From Pseudomonas sp. (GTDB lineage Bacteria; Pseudomonadota; Gammaproteobacteria; Pseudomonadales; Pseudomonadaceae), in the NCBI GenBank assembly GCA_030654635.1, contig JAURXE010000528.1, forward strand, positions 1-5,167: 5,167 nt of DNA. Direction: 5' to 3'. The position numbers and the translations under genes were made by a program. The notes beneath the pieces were generated by a model that was not told the origin of the DNA, ran no database searches, and saw only the letters and a program-made list of their open reading frames with translations. Positions 1 through 5,167 of this stretch are shown piece by piece. Numbering within the stretch: the stretch's first letter is position 1; each line of letters opens with the position of its first letter.

Positions 1-23
1 TGTTTAAGCGCCGGTATCGCCAG

Positions 24-1475
24 CTAAAGCAGGGGCAGACGCAGGTCAGCATCCAGCCTGCTTAGCTCGCCTCGCAGTTGTTGCAGCACCTGGGCGATGT
101 CTGGATTTAGTCGCGCTCGCAACAGTTCAAGCTGCTTACTCTGGTGCGGCTCTTCGTTGCTAAGCAGCAAACCGTACACCAGCGCTTGGGCATCGAGGCT
201 GCGGTGGGCGGCGGCTTTTAGCGGTTCGGCCAAGCGCTGCAGGCTGTTGCGGGCGGCACTGAGGTGCGCGGCTTGCGGCTCGCCAATGTGTTCGATGGCA
301 TGCTCAACGGCCTGTGGTGAATAACTCGGCGCGGCGCTTAGCCCGCTTATTGCGGCGTCCCAATTGGCGCTCACTTGCGCCTCGGCGTCGACATTGTTGG
401 CGTAGGCCTCGGCCGGTAACACTACCAGCGGGAAGCTGCCGTCCCAGCGCGGCTCGACGCGGCGAATGCGCTCATCCAGCGGTGGGTGAGTGGCCAGCAG
501 GCTGCCGAGCGCCATGTGGATGCCAGGGCCGAAATACATATGGCTAAATTCGGCGGCGTGGCTGGCCTGCAGTTGCGAGCCGCCGGCATAGCCGCCGATT
601 TTTTTCAGTGCGCCGGCAATGCTCTGGTCGTTGCGGGTGAACTGCACGGCGGCGGCGTCGGCGAGAAATTCGCGCTGACGACTCACGGCTGCCTTGATCA
701 GGTTACCAAAAAAAGTCCCGGCATAACCCAGCAGCCATAGCGCGCAGCCAATGGCCAGTATGAGTACTCCAGTGTTATTACGATCATTGATGCGGCTGGT
801 GAGCCGAATGCTGCGGTTACTGCTGTCGAGTAGCTGTCCACCGATCAGCCCCAGCAGCAGGATGCCATGCAGCACCGCCACCAGGCGGGTGTTCAGGCGC
901 ATGTCGCCGTGAAAAATATGGCTGAACTCATGGGCAATCACCCCTTGTAGCTCGTCGCGCGAGAGCAGGAAAATCGCCCCGCGGGTGATGCCAATCACCG
1001 CATCTTGCGGCGTCAGGCCGGCGGCGAAGGCGTTGATGCTCGGGTCGTCGAGCAAATACACCGGCGGCACCGGAGTGCCCGAGGCAATCGCCATTTCTTC
1101 CACCACATTCAGTACCCGGCGCTCCTCCGGGCTCTGCGGTGCGAGGTTGATCAACCGGCCGCCTAAACGCTCGGCCACGGCCTTGCCGCCTTTGCTCAAT
1201 TGCATGGTTTTGTACAGGCTGCCGAGCAACACCACGCTGATGACGGCAATGGTGACGGCACCGATCAGCGACCAGTCGGTAACCAGGCTGCCGTCAGCGG
1301 CATAACCGGGAGCTTCATGGCTGAGAAGCTGGAGCGGGGCTTGGCCAAACCGGGTGATGAGAACCATCAGGATGACGCTGGTCAGCGCAATCAGGCAGAT
1401 CACCGCCAATGCCAGCAGTAAAATCAAACGGCCGCTGTTGCGCTTGGCGCGGGCCTGATGCTCGAAGAAATTCAT
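24..1475 (-). CDS. M48-family zinc metallopeptidase, HtpX-like integral membrane protease
   Basis: A 483-residue membrane-bound zinc protease. The M48 zinc signature HEFSH is at residues 182-186 (His182 and His186 as ligands, Glu183 as catalytic base). The probable third ligand is Glu269, in the segment SRQREFLAD. The family motif THPPLDERIRRV lies near residues 329-340. Hydrophobic segments at about 16-41, 69-90, 197-217 and 236-259 give the four-helix layout of HtpX, with the active site facing the cytoplasm. HtpX-type enzymes degrade damaged inner-membrane proteins; that role is inferred here. The protein is far longer than E. coli HtpX (about 290 residues) because of a soluble C-terminal extension from about residue 345 and a longer N-terminal part, so it is not called htpX. 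It starts 23 bases after the LemA stop with only a weak ribosome site, which suggests co-transcription and perhaps coupling. The stop is TAG. The family call is firm; the substrate is unknown. Confidence 0.93.
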   Translation of the reverse strand: MNFFEHQARAKRNSGRLILLLALAVICLIALTSVILMVLITRFGQAPLQLLSHEAPGYAADGSLVTDWSLIGAVTIAVISVVLLGSLYKTMQLSKGGKAVAERLGGRLINLAPQSPEERRVLNVVEEMAIASGTPVPPVYLLDDPSINAFAAGLTPQDAVIGITRGAIFLLSRDELQGVIAHEFSHIFHGDMRLNTRLVAVLHGILLLGLIGGQLLDSSNRSIRLTSRINDRNNTGVLILAIGCALWLLGYAGTFFGNLIKAAVSRQREFLADAAAVQFTRNDQSIAGALKKIGGYAGGSQLQASHAAEFSHMYFGPGIHMALGSLLATHPPLDERIRRVEPRWDGSFPLVVLPAEAYANNVDAEAQVSANWDAAISGLSAAPSYSPQAVEHAIEHIGEPQAAHLSAARNSLQRLAEPLKAAAHRSLDAQALVYGLLLSNEEPHQSKQLELLRARLNPDIAQVLQQLRGELSRLDADLRLPLL

Positions 1476-1498
1476 CGCTAAACTCGCGCTGATCAGCC

Positions 1499-2095
1499 TT
1501 AGAAAGACACTTTCGGCGCGGCTTGAATCGCCGCGCTGTCGGCAAATTCCAGTGGGCTGGCATCCTTAGCATGGCCAAAACTGGCGGCGAGGAACACCGC
1601 CGGGAAGCTCTGCTTGCTGGTGTTGTATTCCATCACCGCGTCATTGAAGGCCTGGCGAGCAAACGCCACCTTGTTCTCGGTGCTGCTCAACTCTTCGGTG
1701 AGTTGTTGCATGTTGGCCGAGGCCTTGAGGTCGGGGTAGGCTTCCATGGTCACATTCAAACGGCCCATGGCGTTGTTCAGCAGACCCTCGGCGCCGGCCA
1801 GCTTCGCCATGCTCTGGGCATCGCCAGGTTGCGCGGCGGCTGCTTGTAGGCCGCTGACCGCGCCATTGCGGGCGGCAATTACTGCCTCCAGGGTGTCGCG
1901 CTCATGGGTCAGATAGGCCTTGGCGGTTTCGACCAAGTTTGGGATTAGGTCGTAGCGACGTTTGAGCTGCACTTCAATCTGCGCAAAAGCATTTTGAAAG
2001 CGATTTCGCAGGGTCACCAACTGGTTGTAAATACTGATGATGTAGAACACCAGCGCCGCGATGATGGCGAGGGTGACGATGCTTGAAATCGACAT
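1499..2095 (-). CDS. LemA family membrane protein
   Basis: A 198-residue LemA-family protein. One N-terminal membrane helix (about residues 4-22) is followed by a long helical domain. Family hallmarks are the QLKRRYDLIPNLVETAKAY segment (residues 43-61), the AYPDLKA segment (119-125) and the TENKVAFARQAFNDAV segment (139-154), ending in a YN..K..FP stretch. The frame stays open upstream to 2191, but the ATG at 2095 is chosen because AAGGAAG lies 5 bases before it and because the membrane helix begins right there, as is usual in the family. The biochemical role of LemA is not settled; the genes often neighbour M48 peptidases, as here, so a role in envelope maintenance together with the downstream protease is an inference. 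The symbol is left blank because lemA was also the historical name of the unrelated sensor kinase gacS in Pseudomonas. The family call is firm. Confidence 0.94.
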   Translation of the reverse strand: MSISSIVTLAIIAALVFYIISIYNQLVTLRNRFQNAFAQIEVQLKRRYDLIPNLVETAKAYLTHERDTLEAVIAARNGAVSGLQAAAAQPGDAQSMAKLAGAEGLLNNAMGRLNVTMEAYPDLKASANMQQLTEELSSTENKVAFARQAFNDAVMEYNTSKQSFPAVFLAASFGHAKDASPLEFADSAAIQAAPKVSF

Positions 2096-2100
2096 GGGGA

Positions 2101-2107
2101 CTTCCTT
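2101..2107 (-). promoter_or_regulatory. Strong Shine-Dalgarno site of the LemA gene
   Basis: On the coding strand AAGGAAG lies 5 bases before the ATG at 2095. It is the best ribosome binding site in the window and decides the LemA start against the in-frame upstream extension. Confidence 0.8.
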
Positions 2108-2135
2108 ATCTGAATGAGGGGGCGGCATGATCGCG

Positions 2136-2165
2136 ACGGTAGCGCACCACTGCGCCTGTCGACAA
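2136..2165 (-). promoter_or_regulatory. Weak candidate sigma-70 promoter before the LemA gene
   Basis: On the minus strand TTGTCG (2160-2165) is followed after 18 bases by TACCGT (2136-2141), about 40 bases before the LemA start. The -35 box is fair and the -10 box poor. The 137-base gap after the PPK2 gene suggests that a promoter for the LemA-M48 pair should be here, but the exact boxes are uncertain. Confidence 0.25.
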
Positions 2166-2170
2166 GTTGC

Positions 2171-2189
2171 GGCCAATCGGTTGTTGGCC
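2171..2189 (-). other. Short inverted repeat between the PPK2 and LemA genes
   Basis: GGCCAA (2171-2176) and TTGGCC (2184-2189) form a perfect 6-bp inverted repeat around a 7-base loop. No T-run follows it on either strand, so it is not a typical intrinsic terminator. It sits just upstream of the weak LemA promoter candidate and partly overlaps an 8-bp palindrome GCCATGGC (2187-2194). It could be an operator or a chance palindrome in G+C-rich DNA. Confidence 0.25.
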
Positions 2190-2232
2190 ATGGCTTGGCG
2201 GTGTGTGCTGTCGTTGTGGGTGGCGTTTAGAT

Positions 2233-3069
2233 TTAGCTGTGGCTCGGCGTTGCTTGTTGCAGTTGCGCCAAGCTAAAGGGCAGCGGCGGCGCCGGCCATT
2301 GTAGTTGCAGGGCCTCGAACTGGCGCGCCAGCAGGCTGGCCAGTAGCAGGTTGCGCAGCCATTTGTGATCGGCCGGCAGCACGTACCAAGGCGTTTCGGG
2401 GCGCTGGCTGGCGCCGAGGGTGTTGGCCCATTCGGCTTGGTGTTGATGGAAGTCACGGTGACCTTGCAGGTCGGCGGGGCTGAGTTTCCAGTGCTTGCGC
2501 GGAGTTAGCAGGCGTTTACGCAGGCGCTTGAATTGCTCGGCCGGGGAAATTTGCAGGTACACCTTGAGTAGGTGGATGCCCTCAGCTTGCAGCAGGTCTT
2601 CAAACTCGATGATCTGCTCCAGCCTCGGGGCGGTTTCGTGGGCCTGGATAAAACCATCTTGGCGGTCCGCGACTACCCCCTCATAGGGTGTGCGATTGAA
2701 AATACCGATGCTGCCGGGTGCTGGCAGGCGCCGGCGGTAACGCTCCAGGAAGTGTTCGGCGCGTTCCGCGGCGCTGGGTAACTGAAAGTTGCTGACCTGC
2801 ACCCCTTGCGGATTGAGCCCGCAAAACAGCTTGCGGATGACCCCGTCTTTGCCTGAGCAATCCGGGCCCTGCAGCCACAGCAATACGGCCTGTTGGCGAT
2901 TGGCCCAGAGCAATTGCTGCTGTTCGTCCAGGTAGCTTTTGAGTGCCGCCAAGCGTGGGTTGCTGGCGCCTTTGTGCAGGCCGAAAGTCCGTGCCGGGTC
3001 GCCAGCCAAAGGCGCCGCCGGGTCGCAGCGGCAACTGTCCAGCAGCAGGTCGGGCAGCCGTTCGTGCAT
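2233..3069 (-). CDS. PPK2-family polyphosphate kinase-like phosphotransferase (divergent)
   Basis: A 278-residue soluble protein of the polyphosphate kinase 2 family, P-loop enzymes that transfer phosphate between polyphosphate and nucleotides. A Walker A loop GPDCSGKDG is at residues 68-76, followed by GLNPQGVQVSNFQLP (84-98). The Walker B region has GIFNRTPYEGVV (122-133). The lid region has LLTPRKHWKLSPADL (187-201), and the C-terminal motif is PWYVLPADHKWLRNL (227-241). Length fits single-domain PPK2 proteins. Several usual consensus positions are changed: the common FNRSHYEDV reads FNRTPYEGV, the WddY segment after the lid is replaced by DFHQHQ (206-211), and the TST..APW stretch reads SQRPETPW. 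The Walker A Lys74 and the Asn-Arg pair are kept, so activity is plausible but the substrate preference cannot be assigned. The ATG shares one base with the yejK stop (TGATG), which suggests translational coupling; no strong ribosome site is seen. Confidence 0.88.
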   Translation of the reverse strand: MHERLPDLLLDSCRCDPAAPLAGDPARTFGLHKGASNPRLAALKSYLDEQQQLLWANRQQAVLLWLQGPDCSGKDGVIRKLFCGLNPQGVQVSNFQLPSAAERAEHFLERYRRRLPAPGSIGIFNRTPYEGVVADRQDGFIQAHETAPRLEQIIEFEDLLQAEGIHLLKVYLQISPAEQFKRLRKRLLTPRKHWKLSPADLQGHRDFHQHQAEWANTLGASQRPETPWYVLPADHKWLRNLLLASLLARQFEALQLQWPAPPLPFSLAQLQQATPSHS

Positions 3070-4076
3070 CAGTCTTTACGGCGCTTGAGTTGGTCGCGCA
3101 GCTGGGTCGGCAGCTGGCGGATGATCAGCATGTCGCGGGCTTCATCAAACTCGATTTTCGAACCCAGCAAGTGCGATTCGAAGCTGATCGACAGGCCTTC
3201 GCCACGGCCGGTGAAGCGCTGGAACTGCTGCAGGGTGCGTTTGTCCGCCGGGATTTCCGGTGACAGGCCGTAGTCCTTGTTGCGGATGTGATCGTAGAAA
3301 GCCTGTGGACGTTGCTCGTCGATCAACCCGGACAGCTCTTGCAAACCCATCGGCTGGCCGATTTTACTTTGGCTGCTGGCGTAGCTGACCAGCGTCTGGG
3401 TTTTCTCGCGGGCGGTTTCTTCCGGCAGGTCTTCGCTTTCGACGAAGTCGCTGAAGGCTTTCAGCAGGGTGCGGGTTTCGCCGGGGCCATCGACGCCTTC
3501 CTGGCAGCCGATAAAGTCGCGGAAATACTCCGAGACCTTCTTGCCGTTCTTGCCCTTGATAAAGGAGATGTATTGCTTGGAGTTGGCGTTGTTCTGCCAC
3601 TCGGAGATATTGATCCGCGCCGCCAGGTGCAACTGACTCAGGTCCAGGTGCTTGGCCGCCGTCACGTCCAGGGCATCGGTGACCACCACGCCTTCGCTGT
3701 GGTGTAGCAGGGCGATCGACAGGTAGTCGGTCATGCCTTGCTGGTAGTGGGCGAACAGCACATGGCCGCCGGTGGACAGGTTGGATTCTTCCATCAGCTT
3801 TTGCAGTTGCTCAACTGCCTGGCGGCTGAACTGGGTGAAATCCTGGCCACCTTCCAGATAGGTCTTCAGCCAGCCGCTGAACGGGTAGACGCTGGATTCC
3901 GGGTGAAACAGGCCCCAGGCCTTGCCCTGCTTGGCGTTGTAGTTGTCGTTGAGGTCGGCCAGCATATTTTCTATGGCCTGCGACTCGGCCAGCTCAGTGC
4001 TCCGCGCATGCAGCACCGCCGGGGTGCCATCGGGTTTTTTCTCGATCAGGTGGACGATGCAATGGCGAATCGGCAT
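3069..4076 (-). CDS. yejK: Nucleoid-associated protein YejK/NdpA
   Basis: A 335-residue protein of the 37-kDa nucleoid-associated (NA37) family, the normal length. It begins with the family N-terminus [17 protein letters not shown] and contains the strongly conserved [20 protein letters not shown] (residues 169-188), followed by GC. It ends in the basic tail [11 protein letters not shown]. No signal peptide or membrane helix is visible, so it is cytoplasmic. Known relatives bind the nucleoid, and E. coli YejK has been reported to interact with topoisomerase IV; the same role here is inferred by homology. The ATG at 4076 is supported by the conserved N-terminus and by a moderate ribosome site AAAGAGAAA six bases upstream. 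The stop TGA overlaps the start of the PPK2 gene by one base. The gene is separated from the upstream TAXI gene by a repeat-bearing gap and so probably has its own promoter, although I could not identify clear boxes. Confidence 0.95.
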   Translation of the reverse strand: MPIRHCIVHLIEKKPDGTPAVLHARSTELAESQAIENMLADLNDNYNAKQGKAWGLFHPESSVYPFSGWLKTYLEGGQDFTQFSRQAVEQLQKLMEESNLSTGGHVLFAHYQQGMTDYLSIALLHHSEGVVVTDALDVTAAKHLDLSQLHLAARINISEWQNNANSKQYISFIKGKNGKKVSEYFRDFIGCQEGVDGPGETRTLLKAFSDFVESEDLPEETAREKTQTLVSYASSQSKIGQPMGLQELSGLIDEQRPQAFYDHIRNKDYGLSPEIPADKRTLQQFQRFTGRGEGLSISFESHLLGSKIEFDEARDMLIIRQLPTQLRDQLKRRKD

Positions 4077-4107
4077 GGGCGGTTTCTCTTTAACACTGTG
4101 CTTGGGT

Positions 4108-4139
4108 GTAGCCCGGATTAGTCGAAGGCCTAATCCGGG
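4108..4139. repeat. REP-like palindromic element (GTAG plus 10-bp inverted repeat)
   Basis: On the plus strand GTAG (4108-4111) is directly followed by CCCGGATTAG (4112-4121), an 8-base loop TCGAAGGC and the perfect reverse complement CTAATCCGGG (4130-4139). A GTAG or GGAG foot before a G+C-rich palindrome is the hallmark of REP sequences mobilised by RAYT-type transposases. The position between two same-strand genes is typical. There is no T-run after the hairpin on the minus strand, so it is not a canonical terminator, but the RNA hairpin could stabilise the 3' end of the TAXI transcript or reduce read-through into yejK. Copy number elsewhere in the genome cannot be judged from this window. 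Confidence 0.7.
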
Positions 4140-4154
4140 GCATAGCGGGGCAGT

Positions 4155-4181
4155 TTACCCGAGTTACTCAAGTTACCCGAG
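4155..4181 (-). repeat. Three tandem 9-bp repeats carrying three in-frame stop codons
   Basis: On the coding strand the TAXI gene ends in CTCGGGTAA, then CTTGAGTAA, then CTCGGGTAA. The outer units are identical and the middle one differs at two positions. Every unit ends in TAA in the reading frame of the TAXI gene, so the first stop is backed up by two more. The array spans the last two codons and the stop and runs into the intergenic gap. Confidence 0.85.
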
Positions 4182-5167
4182 CTTGCTGCGCCGCTGCTGC
4201 AAAGCCTGCAGCCGTTCGATCACATAGCGCAGGTGCACATGCAGTTCGTACAGCTCATTGGAATAGGACAGCGGCACCTCGACCTTGGCCAGTTGCTCCT
4301 GCAACTGCTCCAAACGGGCGATTTCGGCGTCGAGCACTTCCGGCAGGGTGCCGGCGTCCAGCTGCCGGTCGATCTCGCGCAGGTGCTTGTACCAGCGGTA
4401 GATACGGGTACGAATGCGCCAGCGGTACAGCGGGCCAATCGCCTTGAGCAGCGGAAAGAGGATCACCAGCAGCGGGATCAGCAGGATTATGTAGCGATCC
4501 GCCAGGGAGGCGATGCGAAACGGCAAATGCCGCTGCAGCAAGGGCAGGCCGCTGCTGTAGTAATGCTCGGCGTCGCTGGCCAGCTCGAAGGTCAGCGGGT
4601 TGGCGCTGGGAAACACGCCAGGCGGGTCGAGTAGGGTGCCGGCCTGCATCACGTCGCGGGCGGCCTGCAAAATCAGCGGGGTCAGCGCCGGGTTAAAACG
4701 TGAGTTGACCACCAGGGTGGCGACTGGTGCGAGTATCACCAATTCATGGTCGGGGCGGTTTTGCGCCAGGTTCAGCAGGCCTTCACCTATGGTCACCTTG
4801 CGCAAGTAGCGCAGCCGCGCCTGATAGGCGGCGGCGCGGTGAAAACTGGCCAGTTTTAATTGTGGGTGCGCCGCCAGTTGTTGGATCAAGGGGTTTTCCG
4901 CCGGGGCGACGAAGAAGCCGGCGTCCAGCTGGCCACTCATCAGTGCAGTAGCTGCATCAGGCCCGCCGCTGTTTTGCCAGTTGGCCGGGTACTGCGCCGG
5001 GAGGATTTCGTTGACCTCAAGAATCGCCGCGCTGGCGGCCAGGGTGCCGCTGTTGGCCACGCCCAGGGCCAGGCGCAGGGGCCCGTGAAGGACCAGCTGA
5101 ACAGCCCCGCCCAACAGGGCCAGGAGGACGAACTCGGCGATGCGGACGCTGCCCGACAGGACGACGG
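4173..5167 (-). CDS. TAXI-family TRAP transporter solute-binding protein with C-terminal membrane anchor (partial, 5' end outside window)
   Basis: The reading frame stays open to the right edge, so the N-terminus, with any signal peptide, is missing; a TTG at 5114 lies inside the frame and is not a convincing start. About 330 residues are visible. They show a TAXI-type periplasmic binding fold: PLRLALGVANSGTLAAS near 5030-5080, GGPDAATALMSGQLDAGFFV near 4905-4966, and a SDAEHYYSSGLPLLQRHLPF segment just before the membrane. One hydrophobic helix (DRYIILLIPLLVILFPLLKAI, about 4434-4499) is followed by the very basic YRWRIRTRIYRWYKHLR, so the tail should be cytoplasmic. The last 65 or so residues are charged and leucine-rich, probably coiled coil. 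TAXI proteins capture small organic solutes for TRAP permeases; no permease gene is seen here and the ligand is unknown. The tethered form differs from classical free TRAP receptors, so a sensing or adaptor role is possible. Family call is good. Confidence 0.85.
   Translation of the reverse strand, partial: VVLSGSVRIAEFVLLALLGGAVQLVLHGPLRLALGVANSGTLAASAAILEVNEILPAQYPANWQNSGGPDAATALMSGQLDAGFFVAPAENPLIQQLAAHPQLKLASFHRAAAYQARLRYLRKVTIGEGLLNLAQNRPDHELVILAPVATLVVNSRFNPALTPLILQAARDVMQAGTLLDPPGVFPSANPLTFELASDAEHYYSSGLPLLQRHLPFRIASLADRYIILLIPLLVILFPLLKAIGPLYRWRIRTRIYRWYKHLREIDRQLDAGTLPEVLDAEIARLEQLQEQLAKVEVPLSYSNELYELHVHLRYVIERLQALQQRRSKLG

Noticed and set aside
1..23. Possible terminator after the M48 gene
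   Set aside because: Only a 4-bp imperfect stem (CTGG/CCGG) is seen, with no T-run in the visible bases. The window ends too soon to judge.
2096..2191. N-terminal extension of the LemA reading frame to 2191
   Set aside because: The extension has no family resemblance and would place a polar stretch before the membrane helix. The ATG at 2095 has a strong ribosome site 5 bases upstream.
2681..3034. Minus-strand open frame of 117 codons inside the PPK2 gene
   Set aside because: It is a shifted frame of the PPK2 gene, rich in Arg, Pro and Gly, typical of a shadow in G+C-rich DNA. The PPK2 motifs are in the other frame.
3288..4121. Long open frames on the plus strand (3288-3707 and 3738-4121)
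   Set aside because: They lie antisense to the well-conserved yejK gene and arise from G/C-rich third positions. Their translations resemble no family I know.
4233..4634. Open frame of 133 codons on the plus strand
   Set aside because: It is antisense to the coding part of the TAXI gene, is rich in Gln and Val as expected for a shadow frame, and has no recognisable domain.
5112..5114. TTG at 5114 as the start of the TAXI gene
   Set aside because: The frame continues open to the window edge with coding-like codon use, and a complete TAXI protein needs a signal peptide and more of the binding domain. The gene is therefore treated as cut.
1..5167. Mobile element, CRISPR array, defence island or prophage
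   Set aside because: No transposase, integrase, repeat-spacer array, tRNA or phage gene is visible. Base composition looks even and all genes are typical chromosomal families.

Overview
The window looks like ordinary chromosomal DNA from a gammaproteobacterium, most likely of the Pseudomonas lineage. The reasons are high G+C with G/C-rich third codon positions, a YejK/NdpA protein with a Pseudomonas-like sequence, a membrane-tethered TAXI protein, and a short GTAG-plus-palindrome repeat of the REP type. This lineage call is inferred from sequence character, not from a database match.

All five genes lie on the minus strand, so the transcription order runs from high to low coordinates. (1) A TAXI-family solute-binding protein (4173-5167) is cut by the right edge, so its N-terminus is outside the window. 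It has a C-terminal membrane segment and a cytoplasmic tail. (2) A 97-base gap holds a triple 9-bp repeat carrying three in-frame stops and a 10-bp perfect inverted repeat preceded by GTAG. (3) The nucleoid-associated protein YejK/NdpA (3069-4076) follows. (4) A divergent PPK2-family polyphosphate kinase-like protein (2233-3069) overlaps the yejK stop codon by one base. (5) A 137-base gap probably contains the promoter region of the next unit. (6) A LemA-family membrane protein (1499-2095) comes next. (7) A four-helix M48 zinc metallopeptidase related to HtpX (24-1475) starts 23 bases after the LemA stop.

Functionally there appear to be three units: a TAXI protein ending in the repeat-bearing gap; a yejK-PPK2 pair with overlapping codons (nucleoid organisation next to nucleotide/polyphosphate chemistry); and a LemA-M48 pair at the inner membrane, a known genomic pairing likely linked to envelope protein quality control.

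I see no phage, insertion sequence, CRISPR array, tRNA, rRNA or defence system. The most noteworthy points are the PPK2 homologue, which departs from the family consensus at several motifs, the REP-like palindrome and triple-stop repeat before yejK, and the cytoplasmic tail of the TAXI protein. I found no convincing evidence of a wholly new system.
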